A DNA stretch of 28,295 nt, taken from positions 1-28,295 of the IMG/VR virus record IMGVR_UViG_3300009183_000292; one strand, 5' to 3'. Below are positions 6,911 to 13,749 of the stretch, piece after piece (within the stretch, counting starts at the first letter, position 1; every line of letters begins with the position of its first letter). Below the pieces are notes generated by a model, which saw only the letters and a program-made list of their open reading frames with translations, was not told the DNA's origin and made no database searches. Source of the stretch: a virus. Position numbers and translations under genes: made by a program.

Positions 6911-7112
6911 CTTCTTTGTACATTATAAGGGAATATACGTCACCCTTGACACCACATCCATGGCAGATAAAAGCATTCTTATCATAGTTAACTGCTGCTG
7001 ATGCATGACTGTCACTGTGGAACGGACACTTCATTTTGCGCCAGCCGCTGCTCATAGAAGGCACGGCTGCGCCTATGTAGTTGAGATACTCTTCAATGCT
7101 TGGCTTCTCCAA
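6735..7112 (-). CDS. DNA primase, CHC2 zinc-finger part (5' part of split primase)
   Basis: Residues 29-53 form a CHC2-type zinc finger: CPFH supplies C29 and H32, and CHGC supplies C50 and C53, followed by GVKGDVYSLIM. This domain recognises the template start site in DnaG-like primases. EALKFAASVL, typical of the linker helix, follows. After residue about 97 (DRERK) the frame drifts into a basic, low-complexity tail (SSLGRRGKHISLGSGRRPTS), while the primase sequence continues in the +1 frame. The ORF overlaps the TOPRIM ORF by 176 bases. The start overlaps the end of the PD-(D/E)XK nuclease gene by 20 bases. As it stands the product would be a stand-alone zinc-finger protein. Homologues in which both halves form one chain would show that the split is recent or artefactual. 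Confidence 0.83.
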   Translation of the reverse strand: MEKPSIEEYLNYIGAAVPSMSSGWRKMKCPFHSDSHASAAVNYDKNAFICHGCGVKGDVYSLIMYKEGGDYREALKFAASVLTTGNTEIREQDRERKRLSVKPSSLGRRGKHISLGSGRRPTSRT

Positions 7113-7440
7113 GTGCTCTCCTTAGTAAATCTACCCATACATGAGCAGGCATGGTGCAGTACCAATCGCCAGGACTTCCCCTACCCTTGCGTTTGTGCCA
7201 CACCACGCCTGTCCATGCTTTGTCGTTAGCCATTTCGACTATCAACTCTTCTGTCCATCCAGCCAAGTCCATCTTGGCATGATTTTTAATTTCAATTGTA
7301 CATCCAGGTATACCTGAGATGTCACCCTTGTCTAACGTAGCACCAGCCAATCGCCTATCAACATAAGGGAACCATTGCTTGAGGTACTTGACTACATCTC
7401 GCTCGGCTCCTGAGCCTTTGGCTTTGGCTGCGCTACTCAT
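7093..7440 (-). CDS. PD-(D/E)XK nuclease, Holliday-junction-resolvase-like
   Basis: The 115-residue protein begins with KGSGAERDVVKYL (E13), then LDKGDISGIP (D40) and CTIEIKNH (E50, K52). This E...D...ExK order is the active site of small PD-(D/E)XK nucleases such as archaeal-type Hjc resolvases and VRR-like phage nucleases. It would cut branched or flap DNA during phage recombination or clear replication intermediates. It lies between a 47-residue gene, whose TGA overlaps its ATG, and the primase. The length fits a minimal catalytic domain. The nuclease fold is well supported by the motifs, while junction specificity is inference. Confidence 0.82.
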   Translation of the reverse strand: MSSAAKAKGSGAERDVVKYLKQWFPYVDRRLAGATLDKGDISGIPGCTIEIKNHAKMDLAGWTEELIVEMANDKAWTGVVWHKRKGRGSPGDWYCTMPAHVWVDLLRRALGEAKH

Positions 7441-7580
7441 TTTTTTGGTAGTTCTCTAATTACATCAACTATCCATCCATTTGCTGCACCTTGTTCTGCA
7501 CGTTCTTCTGCAATCTCAAGGCTAGATGCACGAATAACTTTTAGTTTATTTTTTACATATATAATTTCATACTTTGGCAT
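7437..7580 (-). CDS. Small hypothetical protein (47 aa)
   Basis: This gene encodes 47 residues beginning MPKYEIIYVKNKLKVIRASS. The ATG shares a base with the TAA of the ATPase gene, and its TGA overlaps the nuclease ATG, which is strong context for a real gene. The pattern is two short strands, a helix (LEIAEERAEQGAANG) and a final strand (WIVDVIREL). This would make a small alpha/beta unit of the kind seen in many tiny phage proteins. No family was recognised. Its place between a helicase-like ATPase and a nuclease suggests a replication accessory role, without direct evidence. Confidence 0.72.
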   Translation of the reverse strand: MPKYEIIYVKNKLKVIRASSLEIAEERAEQGAANGWIVDVIRELPKK

Positions 7581-8395
7581 TATACTTTCATCTCCATCTG
7601 TGTGCTATCTCTGATGACATCTTCAAGATGCATTTTGGCTGGGTCAAATGATAGCGTTAGGTAAGTTGCCCCTGTTGGGTCAGCCTTACCATAACGATTT
7701 TTAACTGGGGCTACACATAAGTAACTGTCTACTCCATGTATCATCTGACCTACTGTTAGTACCATTGCTGGTATCTGTGCAACCTTACCCTGTAATGCTG
7801 AACGTGGCTGACAAGGATAACCTTGTGCTCCTTCTTGGGTATGGTGCAAGACTAGTACTGCTGCATTGGTATCACGTGCTAGATATTTTAACTCTTTCAT
7901 AACTGCACGCATACCTGCAAACTCTTCATGTCCATCAATGGCTATGTCCATAAGATTATCTACAACTATAAGAGTAGGACTTCTGCCCCACATAGTTTCA
8001 AATGCTGATACTTCTTCATCTAAATCTTTTAGTGTAGGGCTAGGTTCAAATGACCAGTACATACCAGAGAACTCACGCAGATAATGCTCTGCTGATTCTG
8101 GCTTGGTCTTAATCATGTACTCAGCATCTTGCTGAGTTATCTTGGCTTTCATAGCAAGCAAACGCATTGCCATAGTATGTGCATTAGTATCGGCAGAGAA
8201 GTATAGTGTTGGTTGTTTTAACCTTGCTGCGATATGTAATGCAATAGATGACTTACCTGCGCCTGGAGTACCTGCTATGACTGTAACTTCTGCTCGACGC
8301 AAAATGATACCTTCACGTTGAAAAGCCTGAAATGGTGGGGGCAATGGTTCTCCCCCAACATCTGGCTTACCGATACTACGGCGGAGTGTTTTCAT
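7580..8395 (-). CDS. DnaB/RecA-like ATPase, probable replicative helicase
   Basis: The 271-residue protein is a RecA-fold ATPase. It has Walker A GTPGAGKSS at 42-50, a DnaB-like LYFSADTNAHTMAMRLL segment at 64-80, Walker B LIVVDN at 142-147, an LVLHHTQEG sensor-like strand near 185, and VKNRYGKADPTG near 232 that resembles the DnaB arginine-finger/KNR motif. It lacks the N-terminal DnaB domain, as in short phage helicases. It would form a ring that unwinds DNA ahead of the phage primase encoded about 0.5 kb downstream. AAAGG lies six bases before the ATG. The ATPase family call is firm. Helicase over recombinase (KaiC- or Sak4-like) is the more likely reading because of the primase partner. 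Confidence 0.87.
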   Translation of the reverse strand: MKTLRRSIGKPDVGGEPLPPPFQAFQREGIILRRAEVTVIAGTPGAGKSSIALHIAARLKQPTLYFSADTNAHTMAMRLLAMKAKITQQDAEYMIKTKPESAEHYLREFSGMYWSFEPSPTLKDLDEEVSAFETMWGRSPTLIVVDNLMDIAIDGHEEFAGMRAVMKELKYLARDTNAAVLVLHHTQEGAQGYPCQPRSALQGKVAQIPAMVLTVGQMIHGVDSYLCVAPVKNRYGKADPTGATYLTLSFDPAKMHLEDVIRDSTQMEMKV

Positions 8396-8492
8396 TTATG
8401 CCTTTCAAATGGCAGGGACATGAGCAATTGTATGAATCATTAACTGCGTCATAACATTGATTATGCATATTAGAAATACATAATCCTGACAT
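8376..8492 (-). CDS. Tiny Cys-rich protein (38 aa)
   Basis: A longer frame runs up to 8618, but its first half merely shadows the upstream gene. The ATG at 8492 has AAAGG seven bases before it and lies one base past the stop of the upstream gene. The 38-residue product has cysteines at C5, C14, C24 and C26 and C-terminal CSCPCH, so it could bind one zinc. Its end overlaps the ATPase start by 20 bases. Short CxCxCH proteins are frequent in actinophage genomes. No function is known or visible. Confidence 0.6.
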   Translation of the reverse strand: MSGLCISNMHNQCYDAVNDSYNCSCPCHLKGINENTPP

Positions 8493-8493
8493 G

Positions 8494-8931
8494 CTATGCC
8501 TTTGTTTGGTCGGCCATGAATGTAGCGAACTCTCCTGAGCCTGCCTTAACATAGATGGTTGTGCACTTAGTTGGATCGCCTTGTTTGGCTGGGCAGAAGT
8601 GGCCTTTGTATGGGCCAAACTTACCTGTTAATCCATGGATGCGTGTCATTGTACCGTGAGGACATTGACGTGCACCTGCACCTGGAGTTGTAACAACTTC
8701 ACTAGCATTAAATGCTGATGCTATTGATGCAACTGCTGGTTCTGGTGGTACTGCTGTATTAACTGGTGCGCTACCACGCACTGCTGCTTCTAGTTCTGCT
8801 ACTGCAGATGATAGTGATGCTAGTGTCAGTGCAACTGTCTGGTCTAGTTCATCTGCGTTAGCAGCACGAACTGTAACAAGTGAACCTGCTGCTGATTTAA
8901 CTGTGATACTGATTGGTGCTTCTGTATGCAT
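8494..8931 (-). CDS. Hypothetical protein with C-terminal Cys/His zinc-type motif
   Basis: The 145-residue protein has three parts. A strand-rich start (APISITVKSAAGSLVTVRA) leads into an Ala/Val/Pro-rich linker from about residue 35 to 80. The end has CPHGTMTRIHG (C89, H91), CP near 112 and C122, which resembles the zinc-finger tails seen in actinophage proteins next to single-strand-annealing or exonuclease genes. The ribosome-binding site AAGGAG is formed by the last codons of the upstream nuclease gene, two bases before whose stop the spacing fits. It may bind DNA alongside the nuclease, but that is inference from place and motif. Confidence 0.75.
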   Translation of the reverse strand: MHTEAPISITVKSAAGSLVTVRAANADELDQTVALTLASLSSAVAELEAAVRGSAPVNTAVPPEPAVASIASAFNASEVVTTPGAGARQCPHGTMTRIHGLTGKFGPYKGHFCPAKQGDPTKCTTIYVKAGSGEFATFMADQTKA

Positions 8932-8932
8932 G

Positions 8933-9706
8933 TTACTCCTTGATTGATGTTACTAGGGATTTTTTTGTATCACGGAAGGTACGGACTTTCATTGCTAGTT
9001 CTATACCTTTCCATCCTTGCTTGATGTTAACGAAGTGTAGTTCACACTTACCGCTACCTGCTGGTAGATGTACGATGATACCCTTCTCTTGGTTAACATT
9101 ACCCCAAGCGCCACGGGTTGCCGTGGCTGGGTCATACGGCAAGCCGTGTGCATACACTGCTAACTGCATGGCAATCTTGTTTGGGTAGGAGATACTACCA
9201 GTTTTTAAGTCAGAAATAAACAACTCGCCCTTGTACTCGACAACACGGTCAGGTGTGCCTGCAATTTTATACTTATCTAAAACGCAGAACTGTTCAATGA
9301 ATATGTTCTTGAAGTTTTTAGTTGCATCTGCATATGCTTGTATATCTGCAACATAATCTTCTGGTATGACACCAAGGTCTTCACCTCTGTCATATTTTTC
9401 TGTCAAGGTATGTATCGCTGTACCTATAGTTGCTTGCTTGGTAGCACCTGCTGCTTCCATTGCATCTTCAACTAACTTGTCCATCTCTAATTTGTTTTCT
9501 CTATTTGCTGATGCAGCCAACAATAAATCAGGGCGTAGTGTTAAACCTGCTGCTGCCATACGTAACTTCCATGCTACTAGTGCAGTGCCATCATCTAATG
9601 AACCTGCAACTGTAGTAGTACGTGTATACGCTACTGGTTTGCCACCTTTAGGTGGAACTACCATTGGCCTGCCGTACTTATCTCTAGGTATTTCTAACTC
9701 TGCCAT
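8933..9706 (-). CDS. RecB/Cas4-like PD-(D/E)XK exonuclease
   Basis: The frame is open to 9766, but the ATG at 9706 follows AAAGGAGAAAC, so the 257-residue product is preferred. Its motifs follow the RecB-nuclease order: GTAIHTLTEKY with H99, GTPDRVVEYKG with D153, SDLKTG with D166 and K168, and the QLAVYAHG helix with Q181 and Y185. No four-cysteine iron-sulfur site is seen, so it is closer to phage PDDEXK_1 exonucleases than to true Cas4. It probably resects DNA ends for phage recombination. Downstream in the same unit are a Cys/His protein and the ATPase. The fold and motifs are clear, while polarity and substrate are unknown. Confidence 0.87.
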   Translation of the reverse strand: MAELEIPRDKYGRPMVVPPKGGKPVAYTRTTTVAGSLDDGTALVAWKLRMAAAGLTLRPDLLLAASANRENKLEMDKLVEDAMEAAGATKQATIGTAIHTLTEKYDRGEDLGVIPEDYVADIQAYADATKNFKNIFIEQFCVLDKYKIAGTPDRVVEYKGELFISDLKTGSISYPNKIAMQLAVYAHGLPYDPATATRGAWGNVNQEKGIIVHLPAGSGKCELHFVNIKQGWKGIELAMKVRTFRDTKKSLVTSIKE

Positions 9707-9786
9707 GTTTCTCCTTTGATTAGATACCAATGGGGGCAGGACAAGGAGAGAGCCAAAACCTACCACCCACTGGCTATCCCATCATA

Positions 9787-9806
9787 GCATAGTTGACGGA
9801 CTATGC
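9787..9806 (-). other. Perfect 7-bp inverted repeat over a stop codon
   Basis: GCATAGT and ACTATGC flank a 6-base loop. The TAG stop of the winged-helix gene lies inside the right arm. No T run follows on the minus strand, so it is not a normal intrinsic terminator. It may be a processing or protein-binding site at the junction between the upstream genes and the exonuclease. Confidence 0.45.
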
Positions 9807-10175
9807 ATTGATGTCATTGCCACAGTGTGGGCAAAATTTCTCTCTCTTTTTGTATACTTCATGTATTACTAGGTCTTTGTAATCTTGATGCACATATACC
9901 TTGCATCTGTTACGTGTTTTAATAGTACGCACTATAGCACCTGATTGATGTAGTACTGATAAAATACCACTAGCAGTACCATGATGCCAACCTTGTGAAT
10001 CTGCTAATTCTTTCCACGTAACACCAGATAAACCTGATAGTTTTAAATGTGTTAACGCTAGTATTTGGTGGTTTTTTTCCCGACCTGATTTAAGATTATC
10101 TATAGCACGAGCCTTAGATGTATCAGTACCTGACCATCCAGCAGTACCATTATATGGCACGTATGGTGTGCTCAT
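9801..10175 (-). CDS. Winged-helix-like DNA-binding protein with C-terminal CxxC
   Basis: The 124-residue protein has a central segment (LSGVTWKELADSQGWHHGTA, then SGILSVLHQSGAIVRTI) with the spacing of a winged helix-turn-helix. It continues with a basic strand pair (KTRNRCKVYVHQDY) and a final CPHCGND with one CxxC. This resembles small phage replication-associated or regulatory wHTH proteins. The ATG is coupled to the end of the acidic protein gene upstream (shared base at 10175). Its stop lies in a 7-bp hairpin (9787-9806), and a 94-base gap follows before the exonuclease, so it may end a sub-unit. DNA binding is inferred from the fold pattern; targets are unknown. Confidence 0.72.
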   Translation of the reverse strand: MSTPYVPYNGTAGWSGTDTSKARAIDNLKSGREKNHQILALTHLKLSGLSGVTWKELADSQGWHHGTASGILSVLHQSGAIVRTIKTRNRCKVYVHQDYKDLVIHEVYKKREKFCPHCGNDINA

Positions 10176-10597
10176 TAGTCTTCCTCAATATCATCTACGC
10201 TTACTTGGTCAATAGAAATTGAAGCACCGTATAATTCTACAGTAATATCATCTTCAATTTTACTGATTGCATCATCAGCATCATCAGCATCTAAATCGCA
10301 GAAACTAACTGAAATTGTAATGTTGCCTGAGTATGTAGTTTGAATAGAGTGTGATCCGATACTGTTGAGTAACTCGTTAACCTCATCAAGATTGACTGTT
10401 GTTTCACGATCTGACCATTCACGCTCACTAAAGAAGTCACGTACTTGATTACGAATCGAATTGGCTGTTGCTCTGTACTCGTTTGCAACTTGCTGTACTG
10501 CATTTACTTCCTCCGCTTTGTTAATGAAGCGTAAGATTTCTGCTTCGGTATAGTTTATTACTGCACCTGATTCAATTGTAATTTGGATTGTATTCAT
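10175..10597 (-). CDS. Hypothetical acidic protein
   Basis: The 140-residue protein has a strand-rich start (MNTIQITIESGAVINYTEAE) and a long helical part (NAVQQVANEYRATANSIRNQVRDF, about residues 32-56). A strand pair (TYSGNITISVSF) follows, and then a strongly acidic end (DADDADDAISKIEDD and VDDIEED). No motif or family was recognised. The gene lies directly downstream of the DUF932 gene with about 9 bases between them. Acidic phage proteins in early units are sometimes DNA mimics, but the charge is concentrated at the C-terminus, and this remains only a possibility. Confidence 0.75.
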   Translation of the reverse strand: MNTIQITIESGAVINYTEAEILRFINKAEEVNAVQQVANEYRATANSIRNQVRDFFSEREWSDRETTVNLDEVNELLNSIGSHSIQTTYSGNITISVSFCDLDADDADDAISKIEDDITVELYGASISIDQVSVDDIEED

Positions 10598-10606
10598 GTC
10601 TCTCTC

Positions 10607-11593
10607 CTATGCTAGTACAAGGCTGAGTGCCTTGGTTTTTACTGTATCGTTGCGTCCGCTTAGTGTAGCAACAGCACGGCGTTCATCGCCACCTGTTGCA
10701 TGATGATCTGCGTACTCAACAACTGCTTGCCATACACCAAAGGCTGTGCCTCTGATGTTCTCTTGTGTTTCTGATTCACTGTATATTTGCCACGCTTTAT
10801 CACGTGCAGTAACAGCAATTGTCTGTTGTCTACGCTCACCTTGTGTGAGCAGATGGTATGGTTTGTCTTCTACTGTAGATGGCAGTGACCATACTGACTT
10901 GAAGATACGTTTAGCCGCACTGTTATCTACCTTGCGGTCAATAAGATTGGCTGCGATACCTTCATACTCTTCGATTGCTGTGTATGTAAGTTGTGTGATG
11001 TTACGAATGTCAGTGATAGACAACTCTGAATTAGAGGTGTGTTTCATGACATAAGTATAATCATTAGTCTTCTTGCCTGTAATCAAGCGATTGATTTGAT
11101 TGGCGCAGAAGATACGCTCAATAATAGGACGAATGCGTACTGCACATGAGCCATCATGTGATGACTGCACTAGTAGGAATGCAGCGTGTGGATCATTGGC
11201 TACCTGCACACCATTAGGTAGTTCCATAATCATCCAGATGTTAGCACCATTATTGTACTCACCTGCTGCTGAGTAGCGTGCATCACCTGAGTCAACGAGT
11301 GTATCAAGGGCAGAGAATACTTCCATGTTCTGTACTACCTTATACTTGTCACCAACTACACCTATGATACCAGTATGGTTATCATCAAGGCGTAGTACTC
11401 CTTGTTTTTTAGGTACCTCGTAGTAATCTGTTACTGATTCATAGTCACTGACTGGGTTGGTAAGATAGGCTTGCAATGGTGCAAGTGTTACTTCCCAGTC
11501 AAGACCTGCTTGTCGTGCTGCTTCTGACGCAGAGGTAGCATTAACTGCTGTACCTCCACGTGTCCAAGCACTACGATTTCTAGTCGTTGTCAT
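10607..11593 (-). CDS. DUF932 phage/plasmid-like protein
   Basis: The 328-residue protein matches the DUF932 / phage-plasmid-like (TIGR03299) pattern. An N-terminal segment precedes LDWEVTLAPLQAYL, VVGDKYKVVQNMEVFSALD matches the conserved core near residues 78-97, and NGANIWMIMELP is followed by FLLVQSSHDGSCAVRIRPI and ERIFCANQINRLI. Members are widespread in phages and plasmids, with roles in DNA metabolism suspected but not defined. The length is typical. The gene overlaps the end of the upstream 94-residue gene by 14 bases and lies before the acidic protein gene. The family call is firm; the function is unknown. Confidence 0.87.
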   Translation of the reverse strand: MTTTRNRSAWTRGGTAVNATSASEAARQAGLDWEVTLAPLQAYLTNPVSDYESVTDYYEVPKKQGVLRLDDNHTGIIGVVGDKYKVVQNMEVFSALDTLVDSGDARYSAAGEYNNGANIWMIMELPNGVQVANDPHAAFLLVQSSHDGSCAVRIRPIIERIFCANQINRLITGKKTNDYTYVMKHTSNSELSITDIRNITQLTYTAIEEYEGIAANLIDRKVDNSAAKRIFKSVWSLPSTVEDKPYHLLTQGERRQQTIAVTARDKAWQIYSESETQENIRGTAFGVWQAVVEYADHHATGGDERRAVATLSGRNDTVKTKALSLVLA

Positions 11594-11864
11594 AGTCTTC
11601 TTCCTCGTTTAGCCATGCGCTTAGCCTGTGTTGCTCGAAGATAGCCCACGCAGGGGCAGAAGTCGAGCCTTTATATTTAACGCCATTGGGCATGTCAATC
11701 ATGCGGTCAATGTCTTCTTCCCAGTATGCATTGAGTGCATCAACACATGTTTGTGCCATGAACCTTGGCACTGGTGGGTAGAAGTTAGTTGTTAAATGTA
11801 ATTCTATTTGATTTAGTAATGGTATATCAAATGCTGCTATGGATTCTGCTGTCTGTCTTCCCAT
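11580..11864 (-). CDS. Hypothetical protein (94 aa)
   Basis: The frame is open to 11915, but the ATG at 11864 follows AAGGAGAGAAATAAA, a strong ribosome-binding site, and so is preferred. The first part is helical (MGRQTAESIAAFDIPLLNQI). The middle has NFYPPVPRFMAQTCVDALNA, and the end is acidic (NEEEDYDND). No motif or family was recognised. It overlaps the DUF932 start by 14 bases and begins 14 bases after the end of the next gene upstream, so it is part of the same transcription unit. Confidence 0.75.
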   Translation of the reverse strand: MGRQTAESIAAFDIPLLNQIELHLTTNFYPPVPRFMAQTCVDALNAYWEEDIDRMIDMPNGVKYKGSTSAPAWAIFEQHRLSAWLNEEEDYDND

Positions 11865-11877
11865 TTTATTTCTCTCC

Positions 11878-12234
11878 TTACCAACTAGCGTAGTATTCGA
11901 ACTCTTGATCTTCAACTGACTGGTCTATAATTTCAGTTAGTTTTGTAACTGTTTCTTTTATATTATCCCAGTACCATTTATCTACTTCTGAACTACCAAA
12001 AAAGAATCCTGATGTGGGTGGTAGCATTTCTTCTGCATAGTCTGTTGTGCCTACTCGCAGTACGTCAGCACAAGTATCACGTAATTGAATAACTAATCGC
12101 TTGTTTAAATGTACTGGAGTTCCATCATCTGCTATTCCAGCAGCATTGATAATCCATCCATGAATAGCATTAGCCTTGCGCCAATACGCTACTTCATGTG
12201 TTTCTTTTTGATATAGATACATATCAAGACCCAT
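11878..12234 (-). CDS. Conserved phage protein of unknown function (MGLDMYL/AYWRKANAIHGW type)
   Basis: The 118-residue protein starts MGLDMYLYQKE and contains EVAYWRKANAIHGWI at about 14-28 and LPPTSGFFFGSSEVDKWYWD at about 71-90. Proteins with these three blocks are common in phages and bacteria and normally remain unnamed. The many conserved aromatic, Arg, His and Asn residues suggest a binding or catalytic pocket rather than a structural role. The gene sits between the DUF4192-like gene, two bases away, and the 94-residue gene. I recognise the sequence type but know no established function. Confidence 0.8.
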   Translation of the reverse strand: MGLDMYLYQKETHEVAYWRKANAIHGWIINAAGIADDGTPVHLNKRLVIQLRDTCADVLRVGTTDYAEEMLPPTSGFFFGSSEVDKWYWDNIKETVTKLTEIIDQSVEDQEFEYYASW

Positions 12235-12236
12235 GA

Positions 12237-12734
12237 CTATGACTCATCTCCGAAAATACCTGCTACTACTTTAGGGTGTAGTTCTGCACGCATGTTACCG
12301 AAGGCTTCCTTTGGCCAGCCTGCTGCAAATACACGGGTCAATAGCATGGCAAGGCTATAGTTTTTATCAGCATTTGATAGCATAATTAATGCATCTTCTT
12401 TGTTGTCTTGTTCATACTCAAGTGCAGCAAGTAAGCATGCTGGTGCATTGATATAGTCAGTATTTGTTGGTGCTGCCTCAAGTAGCACTGATAGTGCAGG
12501 TCTAAACTTGTCTGGTGTTGATGGGTCTAGCAACCCTAGTGCATAGTCACGCACCTGAATATCTGTTAGATAATACAAGACATTGACTATAACTTCATCA
12601 CTTTGTTTTGTTGCATCTGATGCAAGGAACTCATCAACTAGACGTGCACCTACACGCTGTGCTGTTTTATCTTCATTGTTTACTAGTGTACCTAGTTCTA
12701 CTAGGTGGTCATTGATTGTCATTGTTAGTGTCAT
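12237..12734 (-). CDS. DUF4192-like protein
   Basis: The 165-residue protein is helical. Its second half matches the C-terminal pattern of DUF4192: RPALSVLLEAAPTN, then APACLLAALEYEQDNKEDAL and LSNADKNYSLAMLLTRVFAAG followed by WP. DUF4192 occurs mainly in Actinobacteria and their phages and has no assigned activity. This copy is short, so the N-terminal half of the usual domain is reduced or diverged. The ATG has a purine-rich AGAGAGAG upstream, and the first codons overlap the preceding small gene by 26 bases. It supports the actinobacterial host call. The family match is from pattern memory and would need a profile search. Confidence 0.75.
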   Translation of the reverse strand: MTLTMTINDHLVELGTLVNNEDKTAQRVGARLVDEFLASDATKQSDEVIVNVLYYLTDIQVRDYALGLLDPSTPDKFRPALSVLLEAAPTNTDYINAPACLLAALEYEQDNKEDALIMLSNADKNYSLAMLLTRVFAAGWPKEAFGNMRAELHPKVVAGIFGDES

Positions 12735-12900
12735 TTGTGCTCTCTCTTTCTGATAGTTGTGTGCTTATCCAGCCGACCATTTTAAATCCGCTGAATCCTA
12801 TGGTGTCTTGCAGTAAAGCAAAAGCCGTATCATCATCTGATGCTTCGACTTCTATTTCACATTGTATAATGTAATATGATTTCATACTAGTACCATCCAT
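12709..12900 (-). CDS. Small hypothetical acidic protein (63 aa)
   Basis: The frame is open to 12939, but the ATG at 12900 has GGAG six bases before it and is preferred. The ATG five codons later is a second choice. The 63-residue protein starts with a strand (SYYIIQCEIEVEASDDD), then a helix (TAFALLQDTIGF) and a strand (FKMVGWIS), and ends in a polar Asn/Asp tail. This beta-alpha-beta pattern with an acidic turn is common in tiny phage proteins. Its start overlaps the end of the transglycosylase-like gene, so it is likely coupled. No family was recognised. Confidence 0.68.
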   Translation of the reverse strand: MDGTSMKSYYIIQCEIEVEASDDDTAFALLQDTIGFSGFKMVGWISTQLSERESTNDTNNDNQ

Positions 12901-13318
12901 GTTTTCTCCAGTGTGACCAAGCGACAGATGGTTTGTCATACTTATGTACTATGTACGACAGGCCCCTCTCGACTTGTCGAGGGGCTGGAGTTTGGGGATC
13001 AGTGTTAAGGACTTGTGCTACACCATAAGCACTAGAGTTGGGGTTGTCTGCAAGATGATCCCATCCTGATTCTTTACCCCATAGTTTAGTCAGTGCTACC
13101 CACTCGCCTCTACCCCATGATGGGTAGTTTTCATGTATGTAGGCACGGGTATATGCTTTGAGTGTAAACTTATTCCATATATGTACAGTTTTTACTTCTT
13201 TGTTTGGTTCTACTTTAGGGTGTAGTGCTGCTGCCTTGATAGGTAAACCAATTAAAGAAGCAATTGTTAGTATGATTGTACTACCCACTGATATGTACTT
13301 TGCTATGTGCTGGTGCAT
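12887..13318 (-). CDS. Exported lytic-transglycosylase-like protein
   Basis: The 143-residue protein begins with a hydrophobic segment at about 9-30 (ISVGSTIILTIASLIGLPIK), a signal peptide or membrane anchor. After a basic linker come WVALTKLWGKESGWDHLADN (catalytic Glu likely E83), NSSAYGVAQVL and YIVHKYDKPSVAWSHWRKHGWY. This is the lysozyme-like SLT/APF C-terminal pattern found in actinobacterial resuscitation- or aggregation-type wall enzymes. It would cut glycan strands outside the membrane. It lies in the early leftward unit, far from the endolysin, and so may act during infection or wall remodelling rather than final lysis. Its ATG overlaps the stop of the Cys-rich gene by one base. 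Confidence 0.82.
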   Translation of the reverse strand: MHQHIAKYISVGSTIILTIASLIGLPIKAAALHPKVEPNKEVKTVHIWNKFTLKAYTRAYIHENYPSWGRGEWVALTKLWGKESGWDHLADNPNSSAYGVAQVLNTDPQTPAPRQVERGLSYIVHKYDKPSVAWSHWRKHGWY

Positions 13319-13455
13319 TAGTCCTCATTCCCATAGAACTCATCATATGTAACATCGGGTTCACTGCATATACATTCCCATATAAAACAACCGCACTTTT
13401 CGCACTCGTCGTGCTTGCCTATTGCTGTGTCGTCATCAACTCTTGGCTCGCTCAC
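13318..13455 (-). CDS. Tiny Cys-rich zinc-type protein (45 aa)
   Basis: A GTG start is placed about nine bases after a full GGAGG and shares its first base with the TAG of the upstream membrane gene. The 45-residue product carries five cysteines in a tight cluster (CEKCGCFIWECIC at 18-30) and an acidic tail (DVTYDEFYGNED). Two CxxC-like pairs could hold one zinc. The TAA shares a base with the ATG of the transglycosylase-like gene. The strong site and double overlap make a chance ORF unlikely. No function is known. Such tiny proteins recur in actinophage early regions. Confidence 0.7.
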   Translation of the reverse strand: MSEPRVDDDTAIGKHDECEKCGCFIWECICSEPDVTYDEFYGNED

Positions 13456-13634
13456 TAGAAGGGTACCTCCACATGTTCACGCTGGCATCGTTTACGCCAG
13501 ACTGATAGCCGACTACGCAAGAATCTATTGTCGTTTAATAGTTTGTAGTTGGCTATGAATAGTAGTACTAACATGATGGCATTGATAGCACCACATATAA
13601 GCATGATTAGTAGTTCTGTGTAATCTATAAACAT
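13455..13634 (-). CDS. Small single-span membrane protein (59 aa)
   Basis: The ATG follows GGGAG by seven bases. The 59-residue protein has one hydrophobic span at about residues 8-29 (LLIMLICGAINAIMLVLLFI) and a basic cytoplasmic-type tail (RFLRSRLSVWRKRCQREH). The positive-inside rule puts the N-terminus outside. It is the first gene after the internal terminator at 13697-13741, so it may start a separate transcription unit that includes the Cys-rich protein and the transglycosylase-like protein. It could be a membrane partner for that enzyme. No family was recognised. Confidence 0.7.
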   Translation of the reverse strand: MFIDYTELLIMLICGAINAIMLVLLFIANYKLLNDNRFLRSRLSVWRKRCQREHVEVPF

Positions 13635-13647
13635 AATATCTCCCTTG

Positions 13648-13653
13648 ATTATA
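13648..13653 (-). promoter_or_regulatory. Possible -10 box for a leftward sub-unit
   Basis: A perfect TATAAT lies on the minus strand 13 bases before the ATG of the small membrane gene and just past the upstream terminator, where a new promoter would be expected. No clear -35 hexamer is found at 16-18 bases, and the start point would leave almost no leader, so this is weak. Confidence 0.3.
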
Positions 13654-13696
13654 ATGGACTCGTAGTTATCCGTTTAGGCTACGGTGGCCCCGATCA

Positions 13697-13741
13697 ATAA
13701 ATAAAGATAAAGGGTGAGTGACTATTGTTAGCCACCCACCC
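13697..13741 (-). terminator. Minus-strand intrinsic terminator
   Basis: On the minus strand the RNA from 13741 to 13712 forms a 13-bp stem, with two G-U pairs and a 4-base loop (ACAA). TTTATCTTTATTTATT follows. On the plus strand the same arms contain two A-C mismatches, so the element is directional. It lies 8 bases after the stop of the SSB-like gene and splits the leftward block into a short promoter-proximal part and the rest. Confidence 0.85.
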
Positions 13742-13749
13742 TCTGATCC

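Noticed and set aside
8493-8618. Upstream extension of the 38-residue Cys-rich gene to 80 residues
   Set aside because: The extra part overlaps the upstream gene wholly and lacks a ribosome-binding site, while the internal ATG has a good one.
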